The notes: generated by a model from the letters alone, not told the origin. Positions 35,790-44,886 are shown, counted from the first letter of the stretch. The stretch: DNA of 64,000 nucleotides from Bacillus solitudinis (GCF_002797395.1 NZ_KZ454943.1:1582048-1646047); one strand, 5' to 3'. A program made the numbers and translations.

Positions 35790-35805
35790 GCAAGTGTGCA
35801 CTTGC
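35790..35805 (-). promoter_or_regulatory. TetR operator, own promoter
   Basis: GCAAGTGTGCACTTGC: seven-base arms around TG, 18 bases before the tetR start codon. It supports autoregulation. Confidence 0.7.
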
Positions 35806-35900
35806 ATACTTTATTATAATTGAATATAGGAATAAATGGAAGGGCCATTTATTATTTTTTCGAAAACACTTAGTTGGGGTAATAAACCGTCTATGCGAAT

Positions 35901-35940
35901 AGCCACCTTACTATCTCAGGGCAAAGGTGGCTACTGCTTT
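35901..35940 (+). terminator. Hairpin with T-run between lytTR and tetR
   Basis: AGCCACCTT and AAGGTGGCT arms; the T-run is on the plus strand, although the flanking genes are on the minus strand. It lies 37 bases after the LytTR gene's stop and probably still separates that gene from tetR. Confidence 0.55.
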
Positions 35941-35968
35941 TTTATCAGTTAAGATGATGACGGTTTTG

Positions 35969-36631
35969 CTAAAACCCCAATACCTTCCTTACTCGCTGAG
36001 CATACGTCTGGCTAATCACTAAAGTCGCACCGTCTGTCCCTTTTAATGTCACCACTAAATTGGAGGACATATCACGTGAGATCTGTTTAATCGAAGAAAT
36101 ATTCACGATAAAAGAGCGATGAATCCGAATAAATGTGTCTGGTAATCGTTGCTCGAGTGTCTTAAGAGGGACTTTAGAAGTAAAGCAACCATCCTCTGTA
36201 TAAATGAGTGTTTTCTTTTGGTGACTTTCGATATAGATAACCTCTTCAATAGAAAGGGGAATCCACATATCCCCCCTTCTGCCAATAATAAACGAAAGGG
36301 GTGTCCTTTTTTTAGAAGAGTACTCTGGCGGGAGAATAACCGTTAGTGCCCCTTGAAAACCAGATTCTACATCATCAAGTGGGTATCCGACCCCGTAATA
36401 AGGAACCCCAAACACTGATTCATCAACTAAAGATTCCACCCGACCCTTTTGCAAATACACGCGCTCAGTAATACTCCCCGAGGGAATAGATTGCCCTTGA
36501 TTAATTCGAATATCATGACTCCCAGGAATATATGAGACATACTTGTCCCCACCAGCTATCGCAATAGAAGCCTCTTTAGGAACCCAGTCCTCAATGAATT
36601 TGGAAAATTGTCGAACTACATCATTTTTCAA
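35969..36631 (-). CDS. LytTR-family regulator with N-terminal sensor domain
   Basis: 220-residue protein. The N-terminal 110 residues form an uncharacterised sensor-like region (IAIAGGDKYVSYIPG, then VPYYGVGYPLDD) and the C-terminal half is a LytTR DNA-binding domain (about 118-218; LSIEEVIYIES, FIRIHRSFIVN). There is no receiver domain, so it senses a ligand directly. Start is TTG with GGAGGAG upstream. It is divergent from acsA and the OFA transporter, a recurrent layout that suggests it activates them in response to a short organic acid. That is inference. Confidence 0.82.
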   Translation of the reverse strand: MKNDVVRQFSKFIEDWVPKEASIAIAGGDKYVSYIPGSHDIRINQGQSIPSGSITERVYLQKGRVESLVDESVFGVPYYGVGYPLDDVESGFQGALTVILPPEYSSKKRTPLSFIIGRRGDMWIPLSIEEVIYIESHQKKTLIYTEDGCFTSKVPLKTLEQRLPDTFIRIHRSFIVNISSIKQISRDMSSNLVVTLKGTDGATLVISQTYAQRVRKVLGF

Positions 36632-36852
36632 GATCGCTCTCCTCCATTTCCAACTATTAGTAGTTTTCTTTGTTTAATACCCTTCTATTTGGATTCTATC
36701 TAAAAATATCCTCATTCGTCACATTATTGACACAAAATAGTTCTCCTCTTATACAATTAAAAAAACGATTCTTATTGTTTGGATAGTTATTAATTTATTA
36801 ATATATTACTTTGCATAATTAAAGAAACAATTTAATTTTAGTATACAACGAA

Positions 36853-36867
36853 ATGTAAACGCTTTAA
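36853..36867 (+). promoter_or_regulatory. CcpA cre site before acsA
   Basis: ATGTAAACGCTTTAA matches the cre consensus WTGNAARCGNWWWCA at all but one position, 43 bases before the acsA start. acsA of B. subtilis is under CcpA repression, which fits. Confidence 0.75.
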
Positions 36868-36909
36868 AACCACAAACATTCTAATCACTATTAAGGAGGG
36901 CACTAAAAT

Positions 36910-38625
36910 ATGATATCACCAACACTTTCTATTAAACATGAAAATCATAATTTAAAGAACTATGCTGACGTCTACAATTCTTTTCAATGGTCACAAGTGG
37001 AACAAGACTTCTCTTGGCATACAACGGGTCTTGTTAATATGGCGCATGAAGCAATCGACCGTCATGCTAATTCAGAAAAAGGAAATAACGTTGCGCTTTA
37101 TTATTCAGATCATAACGGAAAAGAAAAATATACATTTAAGGAAATGAAAAATTTCTCCAATAAAGCAGGAAACGTCTTAAAAAAGGGTGGTGTAAAAAAA
37201 GGCGATCGGGTTTTCATTTTTATGCCTCGTTCTCCTGAACTGTACTTTGTCTTACTAGGAGCACTTAAGCTTGGTGCAATTGTTGGGCCATTATTTGAAG
37301 CATTTATGGAAGGCGCGGTAAAGGACCGTCTTGAAGACAGCAGCGCCAAAGTGCTTGTCACAACCCCGGAATTAGTTGGACGCGTTCCCATTGACGAACT
37401 ACCAGAACTTGAGAAGATTGTGATTGTCGGAAATGATGTAGTTGAAGATGGTATGTACATTGACTTCTATCGTCAGTTTGAACTAGCAAGTAGTGAATTG
37501 GAAATTGAATGGGTCGATCGTGAAGACGGAATGATTCTTCATTACACGTCCGGTTCAACAGGAAAACCCAAAGGTGTCTTACACGTACACAATTCGATGA
37601 TCCAACATTACCAAACGGCTAAATGGGTCCTCGATTTAAAAGAGGATGATGTCTACTGGTGCACCGCAGATCCAGGCTGGGTCACTGGCACATCATATGG
37701 CATTTTTGCACCATGGCTTGCCGGTGCGTCAAACGTTGTCCGAGGAGGACGCTTTAGTCCTGATGATTGGTACCAAACACTCGAACAGTATAATGTGTCC
37801 GTATGGTACAGTGCTCCGACCGCTTTCCGGATGTTAATGGGTGCTGGTAATCAACTGATTGAAAAGCACGATCTTTCATCCTTACGACATGTTTTAAGTG
37901 TAGGAGAGCCTTTAAACCCCGAAGTCATTCGGTGGGGAATGCAGGTGATGAACTTAAGAATCCATGATACGTGGTGGATGACAGAAACAGGTGCTCAGCT
38001 CATTTGTAATTATCCTTCCATGGAAATCAAACCCGGATCCATGGGAAAACCAATTCCCGGCGTGAAAGCTGCAATTGTTGATGATCAAGGAAATGAGCTT
38101 CCTCCAAATCGGATGGGCAATCTGGCCATCAAAAAAGGGTGGCCGTCGATGATGAGAGCCATCTGGAATCGCCCAGAAAAATTTGAGTCCTATTTCCTTG
38201 CAGGCGATTGGTATGTTTCCGGAGACTCAGCATACATGGACGATGACGGGTATTTCTGGTTCCAAGGGCGCGTCGATGACGTGATTATGACAGCCGGTGA
38301 ACGGGTTGGCCCATTCGAGATTGAAAGCAAACTTCTGGAACACCCTGCTGTTGCAGAAGCCGGAGTCATTGGAAAACCCGACCCTGTTCGCGGTGAAATT
38401 ATCAAAGCCTTTATTTCACTTAGAGACGGATATGAACAAAGCTCGGAACTTCAAGAAGACATTCGAACCTTTATCAAAAAAGGCTTAGCTGCTCATGCGG
38501 CACCAAGAGAAATTGAATTCAAAGAAAAATTACCCAAAACCAGAAGTGGAAAGATTATGAGGAGGGTGTTAAAAGCATGGGAACTTAATCTCCCAACAGG
38601 TGATTTATCAACAATGGAAGATTAA
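36910..38625 (+). CDS. acsA: Acetyl-CoA synthetase
   Basis: 571-residue AMP-forming acyl-CoA synthetase that activates acetate with ATP and CoA through an acetyl-AMP intermediate. It has the P-loop-like motif TSGSTGKPKG (about 213-222), the WWMTETGAQ and GDSAYMDDDGYF motifs, and a C-terminal PKTRSGKIMRR whose lysine (about 548) is the usual acetylation-controlled residue. Overall wording and length match Bacillus AcsA (572 residues). The start at 36910 has AAGGAGGG upstream. Preceded by a cre site, followed by a terminator and an OFA-type transporter gene, it seems to form an acetate/monocarboxylate uptake unit. Confidence 0.95.
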   Translation: MISPTLSIKHENHNLKNYADVYNSFQWSQVEQDFSWHTTGLVNMAHEAIDRHANSEKGNNVALYYSDHNGKEKYTFKEMKNFSNKAGNVLKKGGVKKGDRVFIFMPRSPELYFVLLGALKLGAIVGPLFEAFMEGAVKDRLEDSSAKVLVTTPELVGRVPIDELPELEKIVIVGNDVVEDGMYIDFYRQFELASSELEIEWVDREDGMILHYTSGSTGKPKGVLHVHNSMIQHYQTAKWVLDLKEDDVYWCTADPGWVTGTSYGIFAPWLAGASNVVRGGRFSPDDWYQTLEQYNVSVWYSAPTAFRMLMGAGNQLIEKHDLSSLRHVLSVGEPLNPEVIRWGMQVMNLRIHDTWWMTETGAQLICNYPSMEIKPGSMGKPIPGVKAAIVDDQGNELPPNRMGNLAIKKGWPSMMRAIWNRPEKFESYFLAGDWYVSGDSAYMDDDGYFWFQGRVDDVIMTAGERVGPFEIESKLLEHPAVAEAGVIGKPDPVRGEIIKAFISLRDGYEQSSELQEDIRTFIKKGLAAHAAPREIEFKEKLPKTRSGKIMRRVLKAWELNLPTGDLSTMED

Positions 38626-38645
38626 GTAGGCTTCGTTTTAATATG

Positions 38646-38685
38646 ACTCATAACTAGAAGGTTTCCCCCTCCTAGTTATGAGTGT
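38646..38685 (+). terminator. Terminator of acsA
   Basis: ACTCATAACTAG and CTAGTTATGAGT arms with a short T-rich tail. Confidence 0.75.
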
Positions 38686-38758
38686 TCATTATGATACTTT
38701 CACAACCTGAGCTTTAGATCTGTTGCAAAAACTATCAAAAACCTTAGGAGGAAATAAA

Positions 38759-40024
38759 ATGAAAACAACGAAAAACAGATGGTTTATCGCCTTATCTGCT
38801 ATTGCTATTCATCTCTCCATTGGTGCGGCCTATGCGTACAGCGTCTATACTAATCCCATTCGTGATACGATGGGCTGGTCAACGACAGAAATTACGTTAG
38901 CGTTTACGATTATGATGGCGCTCGCAGGAATAGCTGCTGCTTTCTTTGGTTCATTTGTTGAACGCAACGGTCCAAGAAAATCAGCGATGCTAGCAGCTTT
39001 ACTATTTGGGCTAGGGCAAGCCGGGTCTGGTGTGGCGATTGCCGTAGACTCCCAACTCCTATTTCTTCTTACATATGGTGTGGCCAGTGGGCTAGGTATG
39101 GGACTTGGCTACATCTCACCCGTTTCGACTTTGGTGAAATGGTTCCCCGACCGTAGAGGTTTAGCAACCGGGATGGCGGTCATGGGCTTTGGTGCCGGTG
39201 CCTTGATTACCGCTCCGATTGCAGCAAGCCTGATGCAATCAATCGGCATTACCACAACGTTCTATATTTTAGGAATTAGTTATTTTCTCGTTATGATCGC
39301 AGGTGCTTCTTATATTGCCCCACCTCCTGAAGAGTGGATGCCAGATGAAATGAAAAAGAACATTGCCTCTGGGAAAACAGTCGTCAAGAAAGATTTGTCC
39401 CAACTCACTGCTAAAGAGGCAGTGCGGACAAGACGGTTTTGGATGTTATGGACGATGATGCTTATTAATACAACGGCAGGAATAATGATGATTTCTGTTG
39501 CGTCTCCGATGGCGCAAGAAGTCGTCGGTTTATCGGCCGCGGCTGCAGCAACAATGGTCGGAATCATGGGGATTTTCAATGGAGGTGGTAGACTTGGTTG
39601 GGCTGCCCTCTCTGACTATATCGGGCGCCCTGCTATATTCTTACTATTCTTTGTTCTGCAAATCATCGCTTTCTTGACACTTCCTGTGACAACGAATGTC
39701 TTGTTATTTCAAGCGCTAATTTTAGTGGTTGTCAGCTGTTACGGTGGCGGTTTCTCAAACCTCCCAGCGTTTATTGGTGACTTATTTGGAACGAAGCAAC
39801 TTGGTGCGATTCATGGATTTTTGTTAACGACTTGGTCACTCGGCGGAATTTTAGGTCCACTCTTAGTATCACAAATTAGAGAACGAACTGAAAGTTACAT
39901 TCCCGTATTCTATGTATTTACAGCATTAATTATTTTCGCCTTCTTTGTCTCGATTTTCCTTCGACTAGACATCAAAAAAAGCGAAAAAGTAAAACAACAA
40001 AAACAAACAGAAGGAATTGCATAA
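38759..40024 (+). CDS. OFA-family MFS transporter (monocarboxylate/oxalate-formate type)
   Basis: 421-residue transporter with 12 membrane helices. The first helix contains AIAIHLSIGAAYAYSVY, a sequence typical of the OFA group, and a cytoplasmic loop has RRGLATGMAVMGFGAGAL. Members carry oxalate, formate, lactate or similar anions. The start at 38759 is the ATG after AGGAGGAAATAAA; the open frame reaches 12 codons further without support. Following acsA and opposite a LytTR gene, it likely imports acetate or a related acid. The repeat at 40033 serves as its terminator. Confidence 0.88.
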   Translation: MKTTKNRWFIALSAIAIHLSIGAAYAYSVYTNPIRDTMGWSTTEITLAFTIMMALAGIAAAFFGSFVERNGPRKSAMLAALLFGLGQAGSGVAIAVDSQLLFLLTYGVASGLGMGLGYISPVSTLVKWFPDRRGLATGMAVMGFGAGALITAPIAASLMQSIGITTTFYILGISYFLVMIAGASYIAPPPEEWMPDEMKKNIASGKTVVKKDLSQLTAKEAVRTRRFWMLWTMMLINTTAGIMMISVASPMAQEVVGLSAAAAATMVGIMGIFNGGGRLGWAALSDYIGRPAIFLLFFVLQIIAFLTLPVTTNVLLFQALILVVVSCYGGGFSNLPAFIGDLFGTKQLGAIHGFLLTTWSLGGILGPLLVSQIRERTESYIPVFYVFTALIIFAFFVSIFLRLDIKKSEKVKQQKQTEGIA

Positions 40025-40032
40025 AACTAGAT

Positions 40033-40080
40033 GGGGTTGTGTCATAAGGTCGGTTTTAGCCTTATAACACAACCCCTTTT
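40033..40080 (+). repeat. Dispersed palindromic repeat, copy 2, acting as terminator
   Basis: Hairpin with arms GGGGTTGTGTCATAAGG and CCTTATAACACAACCCC, then TTTT, starting eight bases after the MFS stop. It is nearly identical to the repeat at 15802-15851. Confidence 0.8.
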
Positions 40081-40191
40081 ACAATGCAAGGTACGAAGCC
40101 ATGCCATCTCTTCATATGCTTTTGGCACCCCGATTGGTAGCATTTTTAGTGATTTTTTCTTCAACTTAAGCATTATTTAGTTGAAGATTTT

Positions 40192-40689
40192 CTAGGTGGA
40201 AAATACATTATATATCATTGTCAACGATGTCCCTGATGAACCACATAGTTTAAATCCAAGTTTCTTATAAAGTCGTACAGCTTGGATGTTATTAGGGTCA
40301 ACGCTTAAAGAAAGGGATGTATAACCATCCTTACAAGCAGTTTCAAATAGCCTTTCCATAAGTAGGATGCCTATTCCCTTACCTCTTGCTTCATTCGTTA
40401 CTGCTATACCTAGTTCAGGAGTTTTTTCATCTACATATCCATAACCTTTTTGATTTTCCGTAAAAAGACGATACCACGCTGCACCAACAGGAAGCTTATC
40501 CTCATTAAAAGCAAGTAAGGCTCTATCATGTTTTCTTCCCCATCCCTCACTATACTTTTTAATATTCGGGAAATTCAACAGTTCTTCTTTAGCTGGCTTA
40601 TTTTCAGGAATATGAATAGATTCATACATCATATCCATTAAAAATTCTAAATCGGTTTCACTTTGTTCGAAACTTCTAATATGTATCAA
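40192..40689 (-). CDS. GNAT-family N-acetyltransferase
   Basis: 165-residue acetyltransferase. The acetyl-CoA binding segment ARGKGIGILLMERLFETA follows ELGIAVTNE, and a C-terminal NNIQAVRLYKKLGF motif completes the GNAT fold. Substrate unknown. It starts with TTG, with GAGGTGA upstream. It is transcribed on the opposite strand to the second GNAT gene and the intergenic region between them is 244 bases with no clear gene. Confidence 0.85.
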   Translation of the reverse strand: MIHIRSFEQSETDLEFLMDMMYESIHIPENKPAKEELLNFPNIKKYSEGWGRKHDRALLAFNEDKLPVGAAWYRLFTENQKGYGYVDEKTPELGIAVTNEARGKGIGILLMERLFETACKDGYTSLSLSVDPNNIQAVRLYKKLGFKLCGSSGTSLTMIYNVFST

Positions 40690-40933
40690 AATTAATCACC
40701 TCAATTATTTTTAAACTAAATTTCAACATAGACACTTTTGAACACCTCAGCTTCAAGTCGAAGTTACAATGCTTTTTGAAATCAACTTTTATAAATGATA
40801 AAAAAACAAAATTCCAACTACTCCACTCGCGGTATTCAATAAGATATCATCAATATCAATAGCACGTGTTTATGTTATAGCCAACACTATATCCAAGTGG
40901 TAAAATTATGAAAAACACCAAGGGGGAAACTTT

Positions 40934-41341
40934 ATGGAGATTGCTCAAATAACATATCGTAGCGATATAAAAATTAAAGCGAAGGAACTTTCTGATGTTT
41001 TTAAGTCATCAGGTATTAAAAGACCGGCTGAAGATTTAGATAGACTAAAAAGAATGATAGATAATGCTGATATTATTATAACAGCTTGGGATAGGGATAA
41101 ATTAGTTGGAATAGCTAGGGCTATTACAGATTACACCTACGCTTGCTACCTCTCAGATTTGGCAGTAAAGAAAGAATATCAAAATAAGGGAATTGGTAAG
41201 GAACTGATTAAATTAGTAAAAAAAGATATTGGTGAAGAAGTTGCTTTATTACTTTTGTCAGCTCCGAGTGCAATGGACTACTATCCTAAAATCGGTTTTG
41301 AACCAATAGATAATGGATTTAAAATTTCTAGAAAACGCTAA
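40934..41341 (+). CDS. GNAT-family N-acetyltransferase
   Basis: 135-residue GNAT protein with LSDLAVKKEYQNKGIGKEL (acetyl-CoA binding) and MDYYPKIGFEPIDNGF near the end. The ribosome site is AAGGGGG. It is probably a small-molecule or peptide acetyltransferase; substrate unknown. It is separated from the Spo0E-like region by a short terminator. Confidence 0.85.
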   Translation: MEIAQITYRSDIKIKAKELSDVFKSSGIKRPAEDLDRLKRMIDNADIIITAWDRDKLVGIARAITDYTYACYLSDLAVKKEYQNKGIGKELIKLVKKDIGEEVALLLLSAPSAMDYYPKIGFEPIDNGFKISRKR

Positions 41342-41347
41342 ACCCCT

Positions 41348-41371
41348 AAGTGGCCATTTGTCACTTTTTTT
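41348..41371 (+). terminator. Short terminator after the second GNAT gene
   Basis: Five-base AAGTG/CACTT arms followed by seven T. Confidence 0.5.
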
Positions 41372-41715
41372 GTTATTCGTTTGGACGAAGCTTCCACATT
41401 AGTTACTGGAATGTATGTAGTTCCAACCCCCAATAATTTCTCGCTCATTTTAAAATCTTCCTCTCAAACTTTGATAGATAAATACTTCTTCACTTCTGTA
41501 TCCTGAGGGGTCTAATATTGCAAAGTTGAGAAATAACGATCCACAGGAATAATAACCTGCGTCTTTAGATCGAAAAGTAGTTATATTATCTGTGGGTGAT
41601 GTTTTCTAATTCAGCACTACACCACTTCCGATTTCTATTATTTACTTTGTCCTGTATATCAGTAGTACTAGATTCCTATTATTTTTCATTTCAAAAATAA
41701 TAGGGAGAACGGAAA
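41372..41715 (+). other. Non-coding stretch with inverted repeats before the Spo0E region
   Basis: No gene is visible. A near-perfect repeat with outer arms CCACAG and CTGTGG lies near 41551-41600, and a perfect 12-base repeat CCTATTATTTTT/AAAAATAATAGG lies at 41675-41704, next to the possible leader ORF's ribosome site, so it may affect its translation. Confidence 0.45.
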
Positions 41716-41811
41716 ATGAGAGATGCTGGTGATATCAGAAAGCTACCCTTTCCCCTTAAAATAAAGCTAGAACGTTTCAAAATTTCATCAAAGGTGGTGG
41801 CCCATTGTTAA
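41716..41811 (+). CDS. Possible 31-codon leader ORF overlapping the Spo0E-like gene
   Basis: Short frame with GGGAGAAC upstream. Its last codons overlap the TTG start of the Spo0E-like gene, as in coupled translation. The product (MRDAGDIRKLPFPLKIKL...) has no known family, so it may be a leader peptide or chance frame. Confidence 0.3.
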   Translation: MRDAGDIRKLPFPLKIKLERFKISSKVVAHC

Positions 41812-41981
41812 TCACAGTTTCGAACTGCGGTCTTTTAGAAGAGATAGAGTTAACTAGACAAAATATGGTCTCACATGGTATGGAATTTGGCTTTACCCAT
41901 CCATCTACTCTTCAATTAAGTGTAAAACTAGATAAATTAATGAATACTTTTTCAATGGATACCAAATCAGGAGAAGGATAA
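41805..41981 (+). CDS. Spo0E-family aspartyl-phosphate phosphatase
   Basis: 58-residue protein with the Spo0E signature: an N-terminal helix (LLEEIELTRQNMVSHGMEFG), the FTHPSTLQLS turn, and SVKLDKLMNTF, the counterpart of the active-site SQELDxL helix. Spo0E-like proteins dephosphorylate Spo0A-P and so delay sporulation. Starts with TTG, with AAAGGTGG before it. It lies alone in a degraded region and was probably missed because of its size and start codon. Confidence 0.8.
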   Translation: MLITVSNCGLLEEIELTRQNMVSHGMEFGFTHPSTLQLSVKLDKLMNTFSMDTKSGEG

Positions 41982-42000
41982 GCCCTCAGAGAGTGCTCGT

Positions 42001-42128
42001 TTAGTTAAAGAGTGTTTCCTTAGTGTCCTGTCCTGGAACGCTCCAAATAAAATAATTTCTGGTATATTGTCTTGTCTCTACTACAATTTGTTCTTGCTCA
42101 TTTTCAAAAAAAGTCCAGAACCATCCGC
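42001..42128 (-). pseudogene. 3' remnant of an unidentified gene
   Basis: On the minus strand, about 40 sensible codons (FENEQEQIVVETRQYTRNYF, then WSVPGQDTKETLFN and stop) with no start and stops immediately upstream. The fragment ends 19 bases from the Spo0E-like gene on the opposite strand. It looks like a decayed gene tail. Confidence 0.35.
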
Positions 42129-42339
42129 TTCTTTAAATTCCTATCCATGTTCACTCATATATAAATATTTCAGCTATTTCTTTAAAACTTAACAGATTCG
42201 ATACAGAGTTATTTTTAAACAACGCAATCAAAAATAGATAAGGCGAGAGTGGTATGAATCAGAAGTTAAAACTACTTATTTTTAGAATTTGTTCAACACT
42301 TTTTTTAAAAAATCGGTAGTCGTTTTCAGCACATCTAAA
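42129..42339. other. Non-coding, AT-rich interval
   Basis: No gene recognised. A 21-codon frame starting near 42254, with a weak ribosome site, is too short to support. Confidence 0.4.
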
Positions 42340-42380
42340 AAAACTAGGAGAAGTGGTTCCTTTTTGGTAAACCCACTTCT
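42340..42380 (-). terminator. Terminator of the AraC-type regulator gene
   Basis: GAAGTGG and CCACTTC arms, then a T-run on the minus strand, 50 bases beyond the stop of the AraC gene. Confidence 0.8.
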
Positions 42381-42429
42381 TCTTCCAAAATGATAGATCC
42401 TTATGCATTTCTAAACGAATCTACCCAGT

Positions 42430-44688
42430 TTATGACTTTGCCTGCTTAAAGTTACTTGGAGTCATTCCTTCAAATTTACGAAAGAATCGGTTGAAACTTT
42501 GAGCATTATTGTAACCTAACTCAGTTGCAATCTTAGTAATTGTCAGATTTGATTCCACAAGCATTTCTTTCGCTTTCTCTATTCTACGAAGATTAAGGTT
42601 ATCAATTAAACTTTGACCGGTCATCTCGTACACAATCCTACGCATATAGGAGTAGCTGATTCCAATTTCCCCCGCCATTTCTTCAAAATCAATTTCCTCG
42701 CAATAATATTCATCCAAATAGCTAATAATACGTTCCCCGTAATCGTTACTCTGGAATGTTGGTTGCATTAGGTATTGCATAATTTCTCCAAAAAAAACAC
42801 AGAGATAGTGTTCAAGCTCATCCAATGTTTCGATTGAAGCGAGATTCGTATAAATATTCCCTCTCCCCGAAAAAATTCTCGCGGTGCTAACATTATTCTC
42901 TCTAAGATGCTTAATACAAATACCGACTAACTGATGATAAATGAATAAAATATTATCATAGGAAATGTACTCAGCAGAACGAATTTCATCGCCAATCACC
43001 TTCAACTCTTTAATAATGCTGTCGAGATCACCGTTATCCATAAAATTGAGAATACGTCTTTCACTATTGACAGGATAGATGTATTTTTGTTCATTGGCCT
43101 TTTTCTCTTTCCAGTAGGTAATGCCACCACTACCCTTGACCATCCGGTGCTTAATAACCTCCATTGCTTCCCCGAAGCGAGCTGACACCAAATCCATATC
43201 TGCAGTAGGACTACTGACCCCGATCGTTACAGAATGATTCAAAACCTCTTCCGCTTTATCCTTTATTTTTATAAGTGACTCATGAATGAGCGAATCAGTT
43301 TCCTGTTCAAGTTGTTCATAATTGATGACAATGATAAAGCAACCATTTCCTTGATAAACGCACCGTGCTATCAGATCTTCTGAAAACAAATAATCACAGG
43401 TTGAGATGAAAAGGTATCGATGGTAACTTCTAGCTTCTGAATTGTATTTTCTAACATATTCACTATATTGGTCGATCGAGATGACAGCAACTAAAAAATG
43501 AGGGCTCGAAAAAAGTTCAACTACTTGAGGAGACAACTCCCCTCGCAATAATTGATGAATAGCTAGATTATGGGAGTCGCGTTCGCGAATATTCAGCATC
43601 TCATGAAGCTCTTCTTCCTTTTCCTGCATCGTCCTAAATGCCTCATCGAGAAAAGCAAGCTCATTCCTTCCTTTTGCCCCCAAATTAGTCCTTGAGCTCA
43701 AATTTCGCACCAACTTCCTCACTGGCTTGGACAACCAGGTCGCTAGAAAAAACGTCAATACAACTCCGACCAAAATAATTATGATGGTAAGTAAAATGAT
43801 ATTTTGTTGCAAGGTATGTGTAGTCATCATCAGTTCATTGACTGAGTAAACCCCAACGTTTACCCATCCAAGCTTCTGAGAACGTGACCATGTATATAAC
43901 ATTCGTTCTCCTTCTAGTTCCCGAAAGATGTACCCTTCCCTCGAATCTTGCTCTAAAATTTCATGAATAACGGGAGTCTTTCTACCATCCTCTTGAAGAT
44001 ACCTTTTATCACTGTGAGAAATAATCATTCCTTTTGAATCCATGATTAAATATTCTTGTTTCCCGGTCTCCGATGCCCCAAAATAGTTATCAAATTCGCT
44101 TTCTGAAAAATTGACAACAAGAACCCCGTGTGTCTGAGTTGAAAGTTGATGAAGAGGGAATACATAGGATAAGACGTTAACTCCTGAATCAAGCTTGCGT
44201 GAATACCATACACCCTTCATCCCCCTTCGCTTTTCAAGTGCTTTTTGCATCCAGTCGATAGACTCATATCTTCCTAAAGTCGTAACTCCTCTATCCGTTG
44301 AAATGACATAGTCAGAACCACTTAGATGTAAAAAGGAAGAATAAACTCCATTCTCTCTTCGCTTTAGCTGCATAAGTTCCCTTAAAACGGATCGTACTTC
44401 GAACACATAAAAGTAATTTGAATTTATTTCTTTATAATTCTTGTAAGAGTGAATGCGGTCTAAAGTGTTCGTACCAACAAGAGCCACTGTGTTCTGGGAT
44501 AAGTTATTCAATGCTTTCTCGGTTAGCATACGATTAGCGTTTAATTCAGCTAAAGAAGATTCAGCGATGGCCTGTTCTGAATTTAGCAAAATATGTTTAC
44601 CACTGTACCAACTTATAAGGGCGATTGGAACAGCCATAATGCAGAAAAGAATGACCGTTAATTGCAACATCATTGGAACTCGTTTCAT
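42430..44688 (-). CDS. AraC-family regulator with membrane sensor (YtdP-like)
   Basis: 752-residue one-component membrane regulator. A first helix (MLQLTVILFCIMAVPIALI) precedes an extracellular Cache-like sensor of about 265 residues, a second helix (IILLTIIIILVGVVLTFFLA), a HAMP-like segment (LSKPVRKLVRNL), a middle region, and an AraC-type double helix-turn-helix at the C-terminus (IDFEEMAGEIGISYSYMRRI, ITKIATELGYNNAQSFNRFF). It matches the layout of B. subtilis YtdP and relatives that control pectin-related sugar loci. It lies next to such a locus, on the same strand, about 470 bases away. Start is the ATG at 44688 with GGGAGG. A cre site lies upstream. Confidence 0.88.
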   Translation of the reverse strand: MKRVPMMLQLTVILFCIMAVPIALISWYSGKHILLNSEQAIAESSLAELNANRMLTEKALNNLSQNTVALVGTNTLDRIHSYKNYKEINSNYFYVFEVRSVLRELMQLKRRENGVYSSFLHLSGSDYVISTDRGVTTLGRYESIDWMQKALEKRRGMKGVWYSRKLDSGVNVLSYVFPLHQLSTQTHGVLVVNFSESEFDNYFGASETGKQEYLIMDSKGMIISHSDKRYLQEDGRKTPVIHEILEQDSREGYIFRELEGERMLYTWSRSQKLGWVNVGVYSVNELMMTTHTLQQNIILLTIIIILVGVVLTFFLATWLSKPVRKLVRNLSSRTNLGAKGRNELAFLDEAFRTMQEKEEELHEMLNIRERDSHNLAIHQLLRGELSPQVVELFSSPHFLVAVISIDQYSEYVRKYNSEARSYHRYLFISTCDYLFSEDLIARCVYQGNGCFIIVINYEQLEQETDSLIHESLIKIKDKAEEVLNHSVTIGVSSPTADMDLVSARFGEAMEVIKHRMVKGSGGITYWKEKKANEQKYIYPVNSERRILNFMDNGDLDSIIKELKVIGDEIRSAEYISYDNILFIYHQLVGICIKHLRENNVSTARIFSGRGNIYTNLASIETLDELEHYLCVFFGEIMQYLMQPTFQSNDYGERIISYLDEYYCEEIDFEEMAGEIGISYSYMRRIVYEMTGQSLIDNLNLRRIEKAKEMLVESNLTITKIATELGYNNAQSFNRFFRKFEGMTPSNFKQAKS

Positions 44689-44870
44689 ATTTGGCCTCCC
44701 TCCCCAAATGATTAAAACACTCTCATTTATGCTACTTCTCTCCAACAACGGGTTAGTCTTATTAAGTTCCATACTATGAATTGTCGCTAATAATTTGCTT
44801 TTTCACTACTTTTAAAAAGGAATTATAGAAGATTACAGAAATAATAATGACACTAGCTAATCGAATTATA

Positions 44871-44886
44871 TTAAAGCGCTTTCACA
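44871..44886 (-). promoter_or_regulatory. CcpA cre site upstream of the AraC-type gene
   Basis: On the minus strand TGTGAAAGCGCTTTAA; the core GAAAGCGCTTT is the palindromic cre centre. It lies about 185 bases before the regulator's start, so it implies glucose repression of the regulator. Confidence 0.7.

Noticed and set aside
42254..42319. 21-codon frame (MNQKLKLLIFRICS...) with a weak ribosome site
   Set aside because: Resembles a short secreted peptide by chance; no signal-peptidase context or receptor gene nearby.
42430..44688. Phosphorelay role for the large AraC protein
   Set aside because: It has no receiver or histidine-kinase motifs, so it is treated as a one-component membrane regulator.
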